Shown here: positions 1 to 8,889 of the stretch, piece by piece
Position numbering within the stretch: position 1 is the first letter of the stretch
How the letters are laid out: each line of letters starts with the position of its first letter
Source of the DNA: an uncultured Pelagibacteraceae bacterium
GTDB taxonomy: Bacteria; Pseudomonadota; Alphaproteobacteria; Pelagibacterales; Pelagibacteraceae
Reading direction: 5' to 3'
NCBI GenBank assembly: GCA_902534735.1
Contig: CACARD010000002.1
Coordinates: forward strand, 78,520 to 142,519
Length of the DNA: 64,000 bases
Notes under the pieces: model-generated
Databases searched by the model: none
What the model saw: the letters and a program-made list of their open reading frames with translations, nothing else
Told to the model about the DNA's origin: nothing
Program-made: the position numbers and the translations under genes

Positions 1-1
1 T

Positions 2-829
2 AAATTATATAATTGTATGACAGAATGCATTCCTAAAAAAACAAACAACCCACACATGGTTTTGTTAACACCTGGTATCTATAACTCTGCATATTTTGAA
101 CATTCTTTTTTAGCAGAGCAAATGGGAATAGCGTTGGTAGAAGGTAAAGATTTATTTGTAGAAAATGATAACGTTTACATGAAAACAGTCAAAGGTCCGT
201 TAAAAGTTGATTGTATATATCGTCGTATAGATGACAATTTTATGGATCCTAAGGTTTTTTTTAAAGGATCCCTATTAGGTGTTCCTGGTGTTTTTAAATC
301 TTGGAGAAAAGGGAACGTTGGGATAATTAATGCTTTAGGAACTGGAGTAGCAGATGATAAGGCAGTTTATTCTTATGTTAATAAAATGATAATTTACTAC
401 CTGGGTGAACAACCGATCATTGATCAAGTGGAAACCCTTCTTTGTAGTGATAAAAAAAATAGAGATCACGTAATTGATAATATTTCAAAATATGTAGTTA
501 AACCTTCAAATGCTTCTGGTGGTTATGGAATTATGATTGGTCCAAAAGCGTCAAAAACGGAAAAAGAAGAAATGATAAAAAATATAAAAAAAAATCCAAG
601 AAATTACATAGCTCAGCCATTAGAGATATTATCTACTGTGCCTACGATAACACCTGATAACATAGAGCCAAGACATTTAGATTTAAGACCTTTTATTTTA
701 ACAGGCAAATCAACTTATGTAACAACTGGTGGACTAACTAGAGTTGCTCTAAAAAAAGGGAGTACAATTGTTAATAGTTCACAAGGAGGAGGTTCTAAAG
801 ATACATTAATTGTAGATAGTAAAAATTAA
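2..829 (+). CDS. Circularly permuted ATP-grasp protein, 3' part
   Basis: The reading frame is open through the window edge, so the N-terminus lies outside; the ATG at 17 is probably internal. The visible 275 residues match the C-terminal half of the circularly permuted ATP-grasp family (DUF404/DUF407 type). Supporting motifs are [14 protein letters not shown], the [11 protein letters not shown] segment, [11 protein letters not shown] (nucleotide-binding glycine-rich turn) and the terminal [12 protein letters not shown]. Family members are often found beside alpha-E, transglutaminase-like and proteasome-like genes and are suspected to make a peptide or amide bond, but the substrate is unknown. 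None of those partners follows here: the next gene, a photolyase, is convergent and only 3 bp away. Family assignment is firm; function is open. Confidence 0.85.
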   Translation, partial: KLYNCMTECIPKKTNNPHMVLLTPGIYNSAYFEHSFLAEQMGIALVEGKDLFVENDNVYMKTVKGPLKVDCIYRRIDDNFMDPKVFFKGSLLGVPGVFKSWRKGNVGIINALGTGVADDKAVYSYVNKMIIYYLGEQPIIDQVETLLCSDKKNRDHVIDNISKYVVKPSNASGGYGIMIGPKASKTEKEEMIKNIKKNPRNYIAQPLEILSTVPTITPDNIEPRHLDLRPFILTGKSTYVTTGGLTRVALKKGSTIVNSSQGGGSKDTLIVDSKN

Positions 830-832
830 AAA

Positions 833-2290
833 CTATCTTCTTTGCGATAAACTAGCATGTTTATTTAACACTTCAGCTGAAATAATTTTTGCTTCTGTTG
901 TTTTCTTTACATTCCAGATTTTTTCTTTTGCAATTTTTGTTGATATTTTATTATCAACTATTGGTGAAGGATAATCTTTACCAATTTCTAAATTTATACC
1001 CTTTTGTTCAATGAATGTTAATTTCCATGGTTCATGAACTAATTTTCCTGGAACATTTTTTAATTCTGGAACCCATTTTTTTATAAAATCTCCTGTAGGA
1101 TCTTGATCAATTGATTGTTTAATTGGATTGTAAATTCTTATTGAATTTATGCCTGTTGTTCCTGATTGCATTTGAAATTGTGAATAATGAATACCTGGCT
1201 CATAATCTGTAAATAATTTTGCTAAATGTTTTGATGTTTTTTTCCAATCTAGCCACAATTGATAAGAGGCAAATGAAACTAACATTGCTCTCATTCTAAA
1301 ATTAATCCATCCGTTAGTTCTAAGGTACCTCATGCAAGCATCAACAAATGGATAACCTGTAGTTCCATTTTTCCATGCTAAATTATAATCTTCATTAAAA
1401 TCATTTTCTCTTATTCCATTATAAGCACTATTCATATTTCTAAATTCAATTTCAGGTTCATCATATAACTTTTGGATAAAATGACAGTGCCAGGCTAATC
1501 TGCTTTTAAAAGCAATTAAGGATTTCTTTTTTGAAAAAGATAAATTGGATTTTAACTTGTCATTAGTCTTTTTAAAAATTTCCTTAATAGAAATATTTCC
1601 GAATGCAATATGAGGGCTTAATCTAGAACAAGAAGTTTCTCCTGTTATCGGCGAAGACATTTCTTTCTGGTAATTTTCTGATCTGTCATTAAGGAAAGAA
1701 ACTAAAAGTTGAAGTGCGTTTTGTCTTCCACCAATTTGAATTTTTCCATTTTCTAAATTATTTGTTTCTATTTTTGATAAAACCCCCACATAATTATCTG
1801 AAATAAACTCACAATTTAAATTTGATTTTGCGCTTTCACTATCTATAAATTTATTCCAATTATATGACCATTTATTTCTAATTCTATGATTTAGTTGAAC
1901 GCCAAATTGATTTGATAATTTCCAATTAATATTTTTTTCTTTAAATAAAAAACTAACTTCTTTATCTAAGTTAGTTATATACATGTTCTTGAATATTATA
2001 TTTGAATAAACCTCATTTATTTTAAATTTATCAGTTAAATGACTTAATATTTCTAATGTATCTCCATAATATATATTGAGTTTAGCATTATATTTTTCAC
2101 TCAATGTTTTTTTTAAGTCTTCTAATGATGATTTTAAAAAATCGAGATGGAATGAGCTTGATGTAGGTAATTTGTGATATTCTTTATCAAATATGTAAAT
2201 TGGTAAAATCTTTCCCGATTTTGCAGCTTCGTTGAATGCATCATTATTAGATACACGTAGATCGTTCCTGAACCACACGATTTTGTTCAT
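833..2290 (-). CDS. phr: Deoxyribodipyrimidine photolyase / cryptochrome family
   Basis: This is a 485-residue photolyase-family protein that would repair UV-induced pyrimidine dimers using blue light and FAD. The N-terminal Rossmann-like antenna domain begins with IVWFRNDLRVSNNDAF, the classic photolyase start. The C-terminal FAD domain carries TSCSRLSPHIAFGNIS, WHCHFIQKL, GYPFVDACMRYLRTNGWINFRMR and the DYEPGIHYSQFQMQSGTTG segment. Length is normal for the class. It ends 3 bp from the convergent ATP-grasp gene and follows a small gene on the same strand with a 9-bp gap, so the two are probably co-transcribed. A non-repair cryptochrome role cannot be excluded from sequence alone, but DNA repair is the likelier job in a surface-ocean bacterium. 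Confidence 0.9.
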   Translation of the reverse strand: MNKIVWFRNDLRVSNNDAFNEAAKSGKILPIYIFDKEYHKLPTSSSFHLDFLKSSLEDLKKTLSEKYNAKLNIYYGDTLEILSHLTDKFKINEVYSNIIFKNMYITNLDKEVSFLFKEKNINWKLSNQFGVQLNHRIRNKWSYNWNKFIDSESAKSNLNCEFISDNYVGVLSKIETNNLENGKIQIGGRQNALQLLVSFLNDRSENYQKEMSSPITGETSCSRLSPHIAFGNISIKEIFKKTNDKLKSNLSFSKKKSLIAFKSRLAWHCHFIQKLYDEPEIEFRNMNSAYNGIRENDFNEDYNLAWKNGTTGYPFVDACMRYLRTNGWINFRMRAMLVSFASYQLWLDWKKTSKHLAKLFTDYEPGIHYSQFQMQSGTTGINSIRIYNPIKQSIDQDPTGDFIKKWVPELKNVPGKLVHEPWKLTFIEQKGINLEIGKDYPSPIVDNKISTKIAKEKIWNVKKTTEAKIISAEVLNKHASLSQRR

Positions 2291-2299
2291 TTTTAATAA

Positions 2300-2491
2300 T
2301 TAAAGACTGATTTTGAAAGTTCTTGAAGTTTTGTCGTCTGATACTTTTAAAATTTTAAATTTTGAAGTTTTTTCAAGTTTTTGTCCTTTGTTTGTAACAA
2401 AAGATTTCATTTTCTTAACTTCACCCTCAGGCATTTTTCTTGTGTATTTCAGAGTATGTTTTTTTGATCCAATAATAAATATCGTTTTCAT
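2300..2491 (-). CDS. Small lysine-rich hypothetical protein
   Basis: I do not recognise this 63-residue protein. It is basic and hydrophilic, with no membrane segment, and reads like a small compact beta-rich fold (MKTIFIIGSKKHTLKYTR, then KFKILKVSDDKTSRTFKI). It lies 9 bp upstream of the photolyase on the same strand and probably shares its transcript. The opposite strand also has an open frame here, but that one is rich in phenylalanine and ends in a poor context, so the minus strand was chosen. No function is proposed. Confidence 0.55.
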   Translation of the reverse strand: MKTIFIIGSKKHTLKYTRKMPEGEVKKMKSFVTNKGQKLEKTSKFKILKVSDDKTSRTFKISL

Positions 2492-2500
2492 GAGATTTTA

Positions 2501-2838
2501 ACTACAAATATATTTATTGTCTGTCTCTGTGACATAAGTTTCATTTAAGAGGTTGGGAATATTTTGATTATTTTGATATCGAGAATCTACTAAAGAGACA
2601 GGTTGTATTCAAATAATATATTAATAAAAAATAGAAATAAATTTGTTGAATACAACCTACCTAAAACTTATTTTATAAGTGAAGGAGGTGCAAATGCTTA
2701 GAATAACGCCACCTGACACTTAGCTGGTGAGATATCACATATTAAAAATAACACAAACTAAATCCATTTGATGGATTTGGCCAAAATGGCATAAAAAAGG
2801 GGAGCTCTTTTGGTAATTACCAATTGAGCTGACCCCTT
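2501..2838. other. Structured gene-free stretch between photolyase and aminotransferase operons
   Basis: No convincing protein of ordinary size is encoded here, yet the stretch is dense in structure. It holds a perfect 13-bp inverted repeat (2600-2612 and 2646-2658). An exceptionally strong Shine-Dalgarno sequence at 2682-2690 (AAGGAGGTG) sits before a 9-codon frame at 2694-2723 (MLRITPPDT). Overlapping AGGTG/CACCT and CACC/GGTG pairings follow, then a small hairpin at 2761-2779 and the terminator-like hairpin at 2797-2840. On the minus strand the SD becomes a CACCTCCTTC element like the 16S 3' end, lying in the leader of the photolyase operon. An uncharacterised small RNA or leader is likely; the strand is not settled. 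Confidence 0.45.
2600..2658. repeat. 13-bp perfect inverted repeat
   Basis: The arms AGGTTGTATTCAA (2600-2612) and TTGAATACAACCT (2646-2658) are exact reverse complements with a 33-base AT-rich spacer. It could be a long-loop RNA hairpin or a pair of protein binding sites about 46 bp apart. It lies roughly 110-165 bp upstream of the minus-strand operon made of the 63-residue gene and the photolyase. Confidence 0.7.
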
Positions 2839-2840
2839 TT
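2797..2840 (-). terminator. Terminator of the aminotransferase gene
   Basis: A long hairpin pairs AAAGGGG-AGCTC with GAGCT-GA-CCCCTTT around an inner palindrome TTGGTAATTACCAA. Read on the minus strand it starts at the aminotransferase stop codon and is followed by a run of six T, the layout of an intrinsic terminator. It may also stop plus-strand transcription from the structured gap. Confidence 0.8.
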
Positions 2841-3987
2841 AATAATTTTTAGACATAAAATCTTTAATTCTCTTGGCACCTTCAATTATATCTTTTGTGC
2901 TTCTAGCGTATGAGAATCGGATAGTAGAATTTCCTCTTTTTTGATCAAAATCTATTCCTGGTGTTATCGCAACATTTGCTTCATCTAAAACTTTTTTACA
3001 AAAAGCTAAGCTATCATTTGAATATTCAGAAATATCAACATAGATGTAAAAAGCTCCATCAGGTGGTGAAAACTTTTTTAATCCTGCTTTTGGTAATTCT
3101 TCTAAAAGTATCTCTCTGTTTTTTTTATATACCTCGACATTCGATTGTAACTCTTCATTTGCATCTAATGAAGCAAGAGCTGTAACTTGACTTGCATGCG
3201 GAGGACAAACAAACAAATTTTGCGAAAGTCTTTCTACTTGTCTGACATGATCTTCTGGTACAACCATCCACCCTATTCGCCAACCAGTCATTGAAAAGTA
3301 TTTTGAAAAAGAATTAATTACATAGCAATTATCTGTAATCTCTAGAGCTGATGTTGGATTATTTTCATATTGAATTCCATGATAAATTTCATCACTAATA
3401 AAACTTACATTATTCTCATTTGCGGTATTAATTAGATTTTCTAAAGATTGTTTATCTAACATGGACCCAGTTGGATTTGCAGGTGAAGCTACAAGAATTC
3501 CATTTAAATTATTATTTGTAATATCTTCTGGAACAGGTTGAAATCTATTTTGAAGTTTAGTTTGAATATCTACAGTTTCCAAACTTAGTGATTTTAGTAT
3601 TTGTCTATAGCTAGGATAACTTGGAGAACCAATTCCAACTCTGTCTCCACTATCAAATAGTGCAGAAAAGGATAAGATAAAAGCTCCAGAAGAGCCTGTT
3701 GTAACTACTATTCTATTTGGATTTAAATCTAAATTGTACCAATCTCCATATAGTTTTGAAATTTTTGTTCTTAAAGCAGGTAGACCAAGTGATACTGTGT
3801 AACCTAGATTATTTTTGTTTATCTCATTAGTAATATAATCTTTTGCGATCTTGGGTGCTGGTGTTCCTGGCTGCCCTACCTCCATATGAATTATATCTTT
3901 ACCTTTTTCTTCAGCAATTCTTGCTGATTCCATCACATCCATGACAATAAATGGATCAACATCTGATCTTTTTGATTTTTTCATCAT
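2839..3987 (-). CDS. Class I/II PLP-dependent aminotransferase
   Basis: This 382-residue fold-type I aminotransferase belongs to the aspartate/aromatic aminotransferase superfamily. Visible landmarks are HMEVGQPGTPAPK at the N-terminus, VTTGSSGAF, VASPANPTGSMLD, the ISDEIYHGI segment that contacts the PLP ring, and SFSKYFSMTGWRIGW with the Schiff-base lysine of SFSK. The C-terminal GNSTIRFSYARS carries the substrate-carboxylate arginine. The substrate cannot be fixed; this subgroup is often annotated as aspartate or valine-pyruvate type aminotransferase. It overlaps the upstream small membrane gene by 4 bp (translational coupling) and is followed by a strong terminator. Two ATGs are adjacent at the start, and either may be used. 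Confidence 0.85.
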   Translation of the reverse strand: MMKKSKRSDVDPFIVMDVMESARIAEEKGKDIIHMEVGQPGTPAPKIAKDYITNEINKNNLGYTVSLGLPALRTKISKLYGDWYNLDLNPNRIVVTTGSSGAFILSFSALFDSGDRVGIGSPSYPSYRQILKSLSLETVDIQTKLQNRFQPVPEDITNNNLNGILVASPANPTGSMLDKQSLENLINTANENNVSFISDEIYHGIQYENNPTSALEITDNCYVINSFSKYFSMTGWRIGWMVVPEDHVRQVERLSQNLFVCPPHASQVTALASLDANEELQSNVEVYKKNREILLEELPKAGLKKFSPPDGAFYIYVDISEYSNDSLAFCKKVLDEANVAITPGIDFDQKRGNSTIRFSYARSTKDIIEGAKRIKDFMSKNY

Positions 3988-4190
3988 TTTATTTGATCTT
4001 CACAAAATTTTTTAATCTCATCAGCGGAAAGTCTTTCGCTTTCAGGTTTATTTGAGTCTAAATCAGCTTTTCCAATTATACACGCTTTAATAGTTTTGCT
4101 TTTATTAAAACCTGAATAATACTGAGTTGATATATACAATGCTATAACTCCAAGTATTATAATTATTGAAACTTTTAAATTATTACTCAT
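3984..4190 (-). CDS. Small single-span membrane or secreted protein
   Basis: A 68-residue protein with one hydrophobic segment (residues 7-25, VSIIIILGVIALYISTQYY), followed by a hydrophilic tail of about 40 residues with two cysteines (ACIIGK and KKFCEDQ). It may be a membrane-anchored periplasmic peptide whose cysteines form a disulfide. It lies between xsc and the aminotransferase on the same strand and overlaps the aminotransferase start by 4 bp. I do not recognise the family. The position suggests co-expression with the aminotransferase, not a role in sulfonate use. Confidence 0.6.
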   Translation of the reverse strand: MSNNLKVSIIIILGVIALYISTQYYSGFNKSKTIKACIIGKADLDSNKPESERLSADEIKKFCEDQIK

Positions 4191-4227
4191 AGGTAAGTTA
4201 AATTTTTATAATGAAATTTTACTAATC

Positions 4228-6012
4228 TCAACTAACAAGAGACTTTTGGGGCTTCATATCACTCTTGCTTATACCAGCTACTTTAACTGGTTTTTTCATA
4301 GCATCTCTTCTGAATGGCTCACCTAATTCTTGATTTAGAATTATTTCGATAAATGTTGTAATACCTTTTTTCTGATCTTCACACGATTGTTTAATAGCTT
4401 TTGTAGTTTCTTCCATTGTATTTGCGATAACACCTTTTAATCCACATGCATTAGCAACTTTTGCATAACTTAATTCTGGATCTAACTCTGTTCCAACAAA
4501 GTTATCATCAAACCACAATATTGAATTTCTTTTTTCAGCGCCCCATTGATAATTTCTAAAAATTACCATTGTTATTGCAGGCCACTCTTCTCTAGCACAA
4601 GAACTCATTTCATTCATACTTATTCCAAATGCTCCATCACCAGCAAAACCTATAACTGGAGTATCTGGACACCCAATTTTTGCTCCAAGAATAGATGGAA
4701 ATCCATAACCACATGGTCCAAATAAACCAGGTGCCAAATATTTTCTTGGTTTTTCAAATGTTGGGTATGCATTACCAATTGCACAATTATTTCCAATATC
4801 ACTTGAGATTATAACATCTTCTGGCATTCCAGCTTGAATAGCTCTCCATGCTTGTCTTGGAGACATTCTATCTTTATCTCTTTCTCTTGCTTCTTTATTC
4901 CAAACAGTTCCTGGATCATCATCCTCATGATCTAAACTTGTAAGAGTTTGCAACCATGCAGATTTTGTTTGATGAATTAAATTTTTTCTATCTTCTCTAC
5001 CATTATCTCCAGCATTTGATGAAAGTTTTTCTAATATTTGTTGAGCCACCATTTTAGCATCACCACAAATACCAACTGTAACTTTCTTAGTTAAACCAAT
5101 ACGATCAGGGTTCATATCTACTTGAATAATTGTTGCATCTTTTGGCCAATAATCAATTCCATATCCTGGTAATGTTGAAAAAGGATTTAATCTTGTTCCT
5201 AATGCTAAAACTACATCAGCTTTTGAAATTAATTCCATTGCAGCCTTAGATCCATTATAACCTAATGGTCCAACAGCTAATGGATGGCTTCCTGGAAAAC
5301 TATCGTTGTGTTGATATCCATTACATACAGGTGCATCAAGCTTTTCTGCTAATTTTTTACAATCATCAATCGCATCACCTATAACAACTCCTGCCCCAGA
5401 TAAAATTACTGGGAATTTTGCTTCTGATAATAATTTCGCGGCTCTATCAACAGCATCTTTTCCTCCACCTTGTCTTTCAAATCTTACAATTGGAGGTAAC
5501 TCTATATCTATAACTTGTGTCCAAAAATCTCTTGGCACATTTATTTGTGCGGGCGCTGAACCTCTAAATGCTTTTTCTATTACTCTGTTTAAAACTTCTG
5601 CCATTCTTGATGGGTCTCTAACTTCTTCTTGATAACACACCATGTCTTTAAATAAATTCATTTGCTCTACTTCTTGAAAACCACCTTGGCCCATAGTTTT
5701 GTTTGCAGCTTGTGGTGTAACTAATAGTAACGGAGTATGATTCCAGTAAGCAGTTTTTATTGGTGTAACAAGTCCTGTAATACCCGGACCATTTTGAGCA
5801 ATCACCATTGACATCTTTCCAGTTGCTCTCGTATAACCATCAGCAATCAATCCACCATTTGTTTCATGAGCAACGTCCCAAAAAGTTATTCCAGCTTCTG
5901 GGAAAAGATCGGAAATAGGCATGAATGCAGAACCAATAATACCAAACGAATGTTCGATACCATGCATTTGTAAAACTTTTACAAAAGCTTCTTCGGTTGT
6001 CATTTTAGCCAT
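4228..6012 (-). CDS. xsc: Sulfoacetaldehyde acetyltransferase
   Basis: Xsc uses thiamin diphosphate to convert sulfoacetaldehyde and phosphate into acetyl phosphate and sulfite, the desulfonation step of taurine and isethionate breakdown. The 594-residue length is typical. The N-terminal PYR domain holds the ThDP-activating Glu50 in HETNGG and the MVIAQNGPGITG segment. The central domain includes PVILSGAGVVIG. The C-terminal PP domain has the Mg-ThDP motif GFAGDGAFGISMNEM and FRNYQWGAEKRNS, characteristic of Xsc more than of acetolactate synthase. A good Shine-Dalgarno (AAGGA) precedes the ATG at 6012. It is divergent from suyAB across a short region containing an inverted repeat. Its product acetyl phosphate could be used by the acyltransferase at 46.0 kb. 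Confidence 0.93.
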   Translation of the reverse strand: MAKMTTEEAFVKVLQMHGIEHSFGIIGSAFMPISDLFPEAGITFWDVAHETNGGLIADGYTRATGKMSMVIAQNGPGITGLVTPIKTAYWNHTPLLLVTPQAANKTMGQGGFQEVEQMNLFKDMVCYQEEVRDPSRMAEVLNRVIEKAFRGSAPAQINVPRDFWTQVIDIELPPIVRFERQGGGKDAVDRAAKLLSEAKFPVILSGAGVVIGDAIDDCKKLAEKLDAPVCNGYQHNDSFPGSHPLAVGPLGYNGSKAAMELISKADVVLALGTRLNPFSTLPGYGIDYWPKDATIIQVDMNPDRIGLTKKVTVGICGDAKMVAQQILEKLSSNAGDNGREDRKNLIHQTKSAWLQTLTSLDHEDDDPGTVWNKEARERDKDRMSPRQAWRAIQAGMPEDVIISSDIGNNCAIGNAYPTFEKPRKYLAPGLFGPCGYGFPSILGAKIGCPDTPVIGFAGDGAFGISMNEMSSCAREEWPAITMVIFRNYQWGAEKRNSILWFDDNFVGTELDPELSYAKVANACGLKGVIANTMEETTKAIKQSCEDQKKGITTFIEIILNQELGEPFRRDAMKKPVKVAGISKSDMKPQKSLVS

Positions 6013-6053
6013 ATTAAATCCTTCTTAATTCTATTTTTTAATTGTCAAAGTGC

Positions 6054-6073
6054 CCAATTCATATATAAATTGG
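6054..6073. promoter_or_regulatory. Inverted repeat in the xsc-suyA divergent promoter region
   Basis: CCAATT and AATTGG are perfect inverted 6-bp arms separated by 8 bases (CATATATA). The site sits midway between the divergent xsc and suyA starts, where an operator controlling both would be expected. No regulator gene lies next to it. The motif is AT-rich and could occur by chance, so confidence is modest. Confidence 0.4.
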
Positions 6074-6102
6074 TTCGAATTTCAAACAAAGAAATCGTCA
6101 CA

Positions 6103-6390
6103 ATGGCTGGCACAGATATTATAATACACGATGAAAAAGACAATGTAGGTGTTGTAGTTATTGAAAAAATTACTCCTAAACAAGACTGTGATTGCTGGAT
6201 TATGGAAAATGATAAATCAGTAAAAATTCAATCGATGGATGAAATACCTTTGGGTCATAAAATTGCTATGACTGATCTTAACGAGGGAGATACAATATTA
6301 AAATACGGACATGATATTGGCAAAGTAGTTAAATCAATTAAAAAAGGTGAGCATGTACATGTTCACAACGTAAAAACTAAAAAGTGGTAA
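6103..6390 (+). CDS. suyA: (R)-3-sulfolactate sulfo-lyase, small subunit
   Basis: SuyA is the small SAF-domain subunit of the sulfo-lyase that splits (R)-sulfolactate into pyruvate and sulfite. The 95-residue product has FLIHD-like [16 protein letters not shown] at the start and the [15 protein letters not shown]...GEHVHVHN ending that is distinctive of SuyA within the UxaA (altronate dehydratase) family. I chose the ATG at 6103 because a possible TTG start at 6070 lies inside the intergenic inverted repeat and would add 11 residues that do not look like the family. suyB follows after 1 bp. An altronate/galactarate dehydratase role is the alternative, made unlikely by the xsc, sulfite exporter and apr neighbours. 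Confidence 0.88.
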   Translation: MAGTDIIIHDEKDNVGVVVIEKITPKQDCDCWIMENDKSVKIQSMDEIPLGHKIAMTDLNEGDTILKYGHDIGKVVKSIKKGEHVHVHNVKTKKW

Positions 6391-6391
6391 A

Positions 6392-7558
6392 ATGGAAATT
6401 CCAAAAACGTTTTTAGGATATAAAAGAGAAGATGGAAGAACAGGCACAAGAAATCACGTAATAATTCTACCTGTTGATGATATTTCAAATGCTTGTGCTG
6501 AAGCTGTAGCTAATAATATTAAAGGTACGATTGCACTTCCACATTCTTATGGAAGATTACAATTTGGAGCAGACCTAGAGCTTCATTTTAGAACAATGAT
6601 TGGAACCGGAAAAAATCCAAATGTAGCAGCAGTTATCGTAATTGGTATTGAGCCTAAATGGACAAAAAGAATTGTTGATGCAATTGCAACGACTGGAAAA
6701 CCAGTTGAAGGTTTTAGTATAGAAGGTGTAGGAGATATAGACACTATCGCAAGAGTTTCAAAGAAAGCTCAAGAATTTTCCATTTGGGCATCTGAGAAAC
6801 AAAGAGAAGAACGTCCTATAAGTGATTTATGGATTTCAGTTAAATGTGGAGAATCTGATACAACATCAGGATTAGCATCAAATCCGACAGTTGGAAATTT
6901 AATGGATAAATTTGAGCCCCTTGGTGTTCATTTATGTTTTGGTGAAACATCTGAGCTAACAGGTGCTGAAACTGTATGTGAAAAAAGAGGAAAAACTCCT
7001 GAAGCTCAAGAAAAATTTAGAAAAACATGGAGTTCGTATAATGATTTCATCTTAAATGAAGCAACAGATGATCTTTCCGAAAGTCAACCAACAGCTGGAA
7101 ATATAGCTGGAGGACTTACTACAATTGAAGAAAAAGCATTTGGAAACTTTCAAAAAATTGGGGGATGTAAATTTATTGATGTACTAGAGCCTGCAGAAGA
7201 ACCAACCAAAGGTCCAGGCTTATACTTTATGGATACATCATCAGCTGCTGCAGAATGTGTTACTTTACAAGCTGCAGGAGGATTTAATCTTCACCTATTT
7301 CCAACTGGACAAGGAAATATAATTGGAAACCCAATTGAACCAGTAGTAAAATTAACTGCTAATCCTTTAACTGCTAGAACCATGAGTGAACATATTGATG
7401 TTGATGTTTCTAAAATCTTATCAAGAGAAATGAATTTAGATGAAGCAGGTGATGAATTAATTAAAGCTACGATAAGAGTTGCAAATGGAAGATTAACTTG
7501 TGCTGAAGCACTTGGTCATAGAGAATTTGTTATGACTAAATTATACAGAAGTGCTTAA
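6392..7558 (+). CDS. suyB: (R)-3-sulfolactate sulfo-lyase, large subunit
   Basis: The 388-residue catalytic subunit of the sulfolactate sulfo-lyase, a metal-dependent member of the UxaA/GarD family. It begins with [30 protein letters not shown], the family signature, and contains [19 protein letters not shown] and [19 protein letters not shown] further on. With SuyA it cleaves the C-S bond of (R)-sulfolactate to give pyruvate and sulfite in the cytoplasm. The start codon is 1 bp after the suyA stop. The stop overlaps the convergent TSUP gene by 4 bp. The substrate is inferred from the SuyA-type partner and the neighbours, since the fold alone fits sugar-acid dehydratases as well. Confidence 0.87.
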   Translation: MEIPKTFLGYKREDGRTGTRNHVIILPVDDISNACAEAVANNIKGTIALPHSYGRLQFGADLELHFRTMIGTGKNPNVAAVIVIGIEPKWTKRIVDAIATTGKPVEGFSIEGVGDIDTIARVSKKAQEFSIWASEKQREERPISDLWISVKCGESDTTSGLASNPTVGNLMDKFEPLGVHLCFGETSELTGAETVCEKRGKTPEAQEKFRKTWSSYNDFILNEATDDLSESQPTAGNIAGGLTTIEEKAFGNFQKIGGCKFIDVLEPAEEPTKGPGLYFMDTSSAAAECVTLQAAGGFNLHLFPTGQGNIIGNPIEPVVKLTANPLTARTMSEHIDVDVSKILSREMNLDEAGDELIKATIRVANGRLTCAEALGHREFVMTKLYRSA

Positions 7559-8640
7559 GCTTTAAGCTTAGCTTCTCTAGCTTTGTTCCACTTAGAAATA
7601 TAATTTCTTAAAATTGCAGCTCCAATTCCAAGAACTACTGCTAATACAACTGATGTAAGTCCATAAAACACAGGAAGGTCTTTTGAATAATCTAAAATAA
7701 ACTGTGCAATGTTACCAAGGTTTTTAGTTCCATTAACTACTGTTTCAACTATTACATTTTCTTTAATAAAAGTGTCATAAGCAATTGCAATTCCAACTAA
7801 TAATAAAAGTACCGCTAAGATTGTTTTAAATTCTGAGCTATCAACTTTTTCACCAATTTTTTGACCAAACTGAACGCCAATAATTGAGCCAAGTATAAGT
7901 ACAAAAACTAAAACAAGATCAATTGTTCCATAATTAAAAGCATGAAGAACGGTTACGATTGCACTTACAAATATTGTAACAAACAAAGATGTACCAGGAA
8001 TTAGTTTGGTTGGCATTCCAATAATATAAATCATTGCAGGAACCAAAATAAATGCACCTCCCACTCCCATAATTGCTGCAATATAACCAACAATTAAACC
8101 AATAATAATTGGAGTAAATGCACTTTCATAAACCTTTGATTTTTTAAAACGCATTCTAAAAGGTAGTCCATGTATCCAATAGTGAGTATGTAATTTTTTT
8201 CTAACAACAATTTTTTTTCTAGCTTTATCAATCTCTGATACTCCTTGAATAAGCATTAAAGTTCCAAGTATAGCTAAGATGTACATGTAGGCTAAAGAGA
8301 TAACGATGTTTATTTTTCCAATATCTTGAAAATAAGAAAAAGTTAAGATCCCAAGTAAAGTTCCAATAGTTCCTCCGACTACAATCATCAATCCCATTTT
8401 ATAATCTAAAGTACCTTTTAAATAATGAGTAGTTGAACCTGATACCGATGTACCTAAAATATTGCTTGCTTCATTTGGAACTGCATAAGCAGGTGGAATA
8501 CCTAAAAATATTAAAAACGGTGTCATTAAAAATCCTCCGCCTACACCAAATAATCCTGAAAGAATACCAACTGCTAAACTTAAACCAAATATAAAGAGTA
8601 TGTTAATCTCGACTTGAGCTATTGGAAGAAAATATTCCAT
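7555..8640 (-). CDS. TSUP (TauE/SafE) family permease, probable sulfite exporter
   Basis: A 361-residue integral membrane protein of the TauE/SafE family, with the duplicated signature [22 protein letters not shown] (about residues 30-51) and [21 protein letters not shown] (about 191-211). Six to nine membrane segments are visible, plus a long hydrophilic linker around residues 140-170 and a final membrane helix near 325-345. TauE-type proteins export sulfite or sulfoacetate released in sulfonate breakdown. Here it is convergent with suyB and lies between the two sulfite producers (Xsc, SuyAB) and the sulfite oxidiser AprBA, so sulfite export is the most sensible role. This is inferred from context; the family also moves other organic and inorganic anions. 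Confidence 0.85.
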   Translation of the reverse strand: MEYFLPIAQVEINILFIFGLSLAVGILSGLFGVGGGFLMTPFLIFLGIPPAYAVPNEASNILGTSVSGSTTHYLKGTLDYKMGLMIVVGGTIGTLLGILTFSYFQDIGKINIVISLAYMYILAILGTLMLIQGVSEIDKARKKIVVRKKLHTHYWIHGLPFRMRFKKSKVYESAFTPIIIGLIVGYIAAIMGVGGAFILVPAMIYIIGMPTKLIPGTSLFVTIFVSAIVTVLHAFNYGTIDLVLVFVLILGSIIGVQFGQKIGEKVDSSEFKTILAVLLLLVGIAIAYDTFIKENVIVETVVNGTKNLGNIAQFILDYSKDLPVFYGLTSVVLAVVLGIGAAILRNYISKWNKAREAKLKA

Positions 8641-8691
8641 ATAATCTAACTATTCCTCTCATAATCTAAAGTCAATGATTATAAGAATAAA

Positions 8692-8838
8692 TTAAATAAA
8701 ATTTTGAAATGTTCCTAGTATTATAATTGCCCAAGTAAAAAATATAAAAAGATAAAGAAAAGATTTAATTATTTTTGAAAGCTGATTTGAAACTAATAAA
8801 GGGATTTTCTTAATATTTTGATTAAAAGCTTGAAGCAT
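8692..8838 (-). CDS. Putative 48-residue membrane protein
   Basis: An open frame of 48 codons in the 249-bp gap between the small apr-linked gene and the TSUP gene. It begins MLQAFNQNIKKIPLLV and contains one clear hydrophobic span (about residues 27-44, FLYLFIFFTWAIIILGTF). It is on the same strand as the genes on both sides. The amphipathic N-terminus followed by a membrane helix resembles a real small membrane protein more than chance translation. The ribosome-binding site is weak and no family is recognised, so this remains tentative. The rest of the gap (8641-8691, 8839-8889) shows nothing more. Confidence 0.4.
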   Translation of the reverse strand: MLQAFNQNIKKIPLLVSNQLSKIIKSFLYLFIFFTWAIIILGTFQNFI

Positions 8839-8889
8839 ACCCGCGAAATACCACAAGTTTTATTAAATGCAAATAATATTTAATTAAAT

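Noticed and set aside
17..829. ATG at 17 as the true start of the ATP-grasp gene
   Set aside because: The frame stays open to the window edge and the family needs about 200 more N-terminal residues, so the gene is cut by the window.
2313..2501. 62-codon frame on the plus strand opposite the small gene before the photolyase
   Set aside because: Phenylalanine-rich, no ribosome-binding site; the minus-strand frame is basic, soluble and co-directional with phr.
6070..6102. TTG at 6070 as the suyA start
   Set aside because: It lies inside the intergenic inverted repeat and adds residues unlike other SuyA proteins; ATG at 6103 is preferred.
6103..7558. Altronate or galactarate dehydratase reading of suyAB
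   Set aside because: The KYGHDIG...GEHVHVHN ending of the small subunit and the xsc, sulfite exporter and apr neighbours favour sulfolactate sulfo-lyase.
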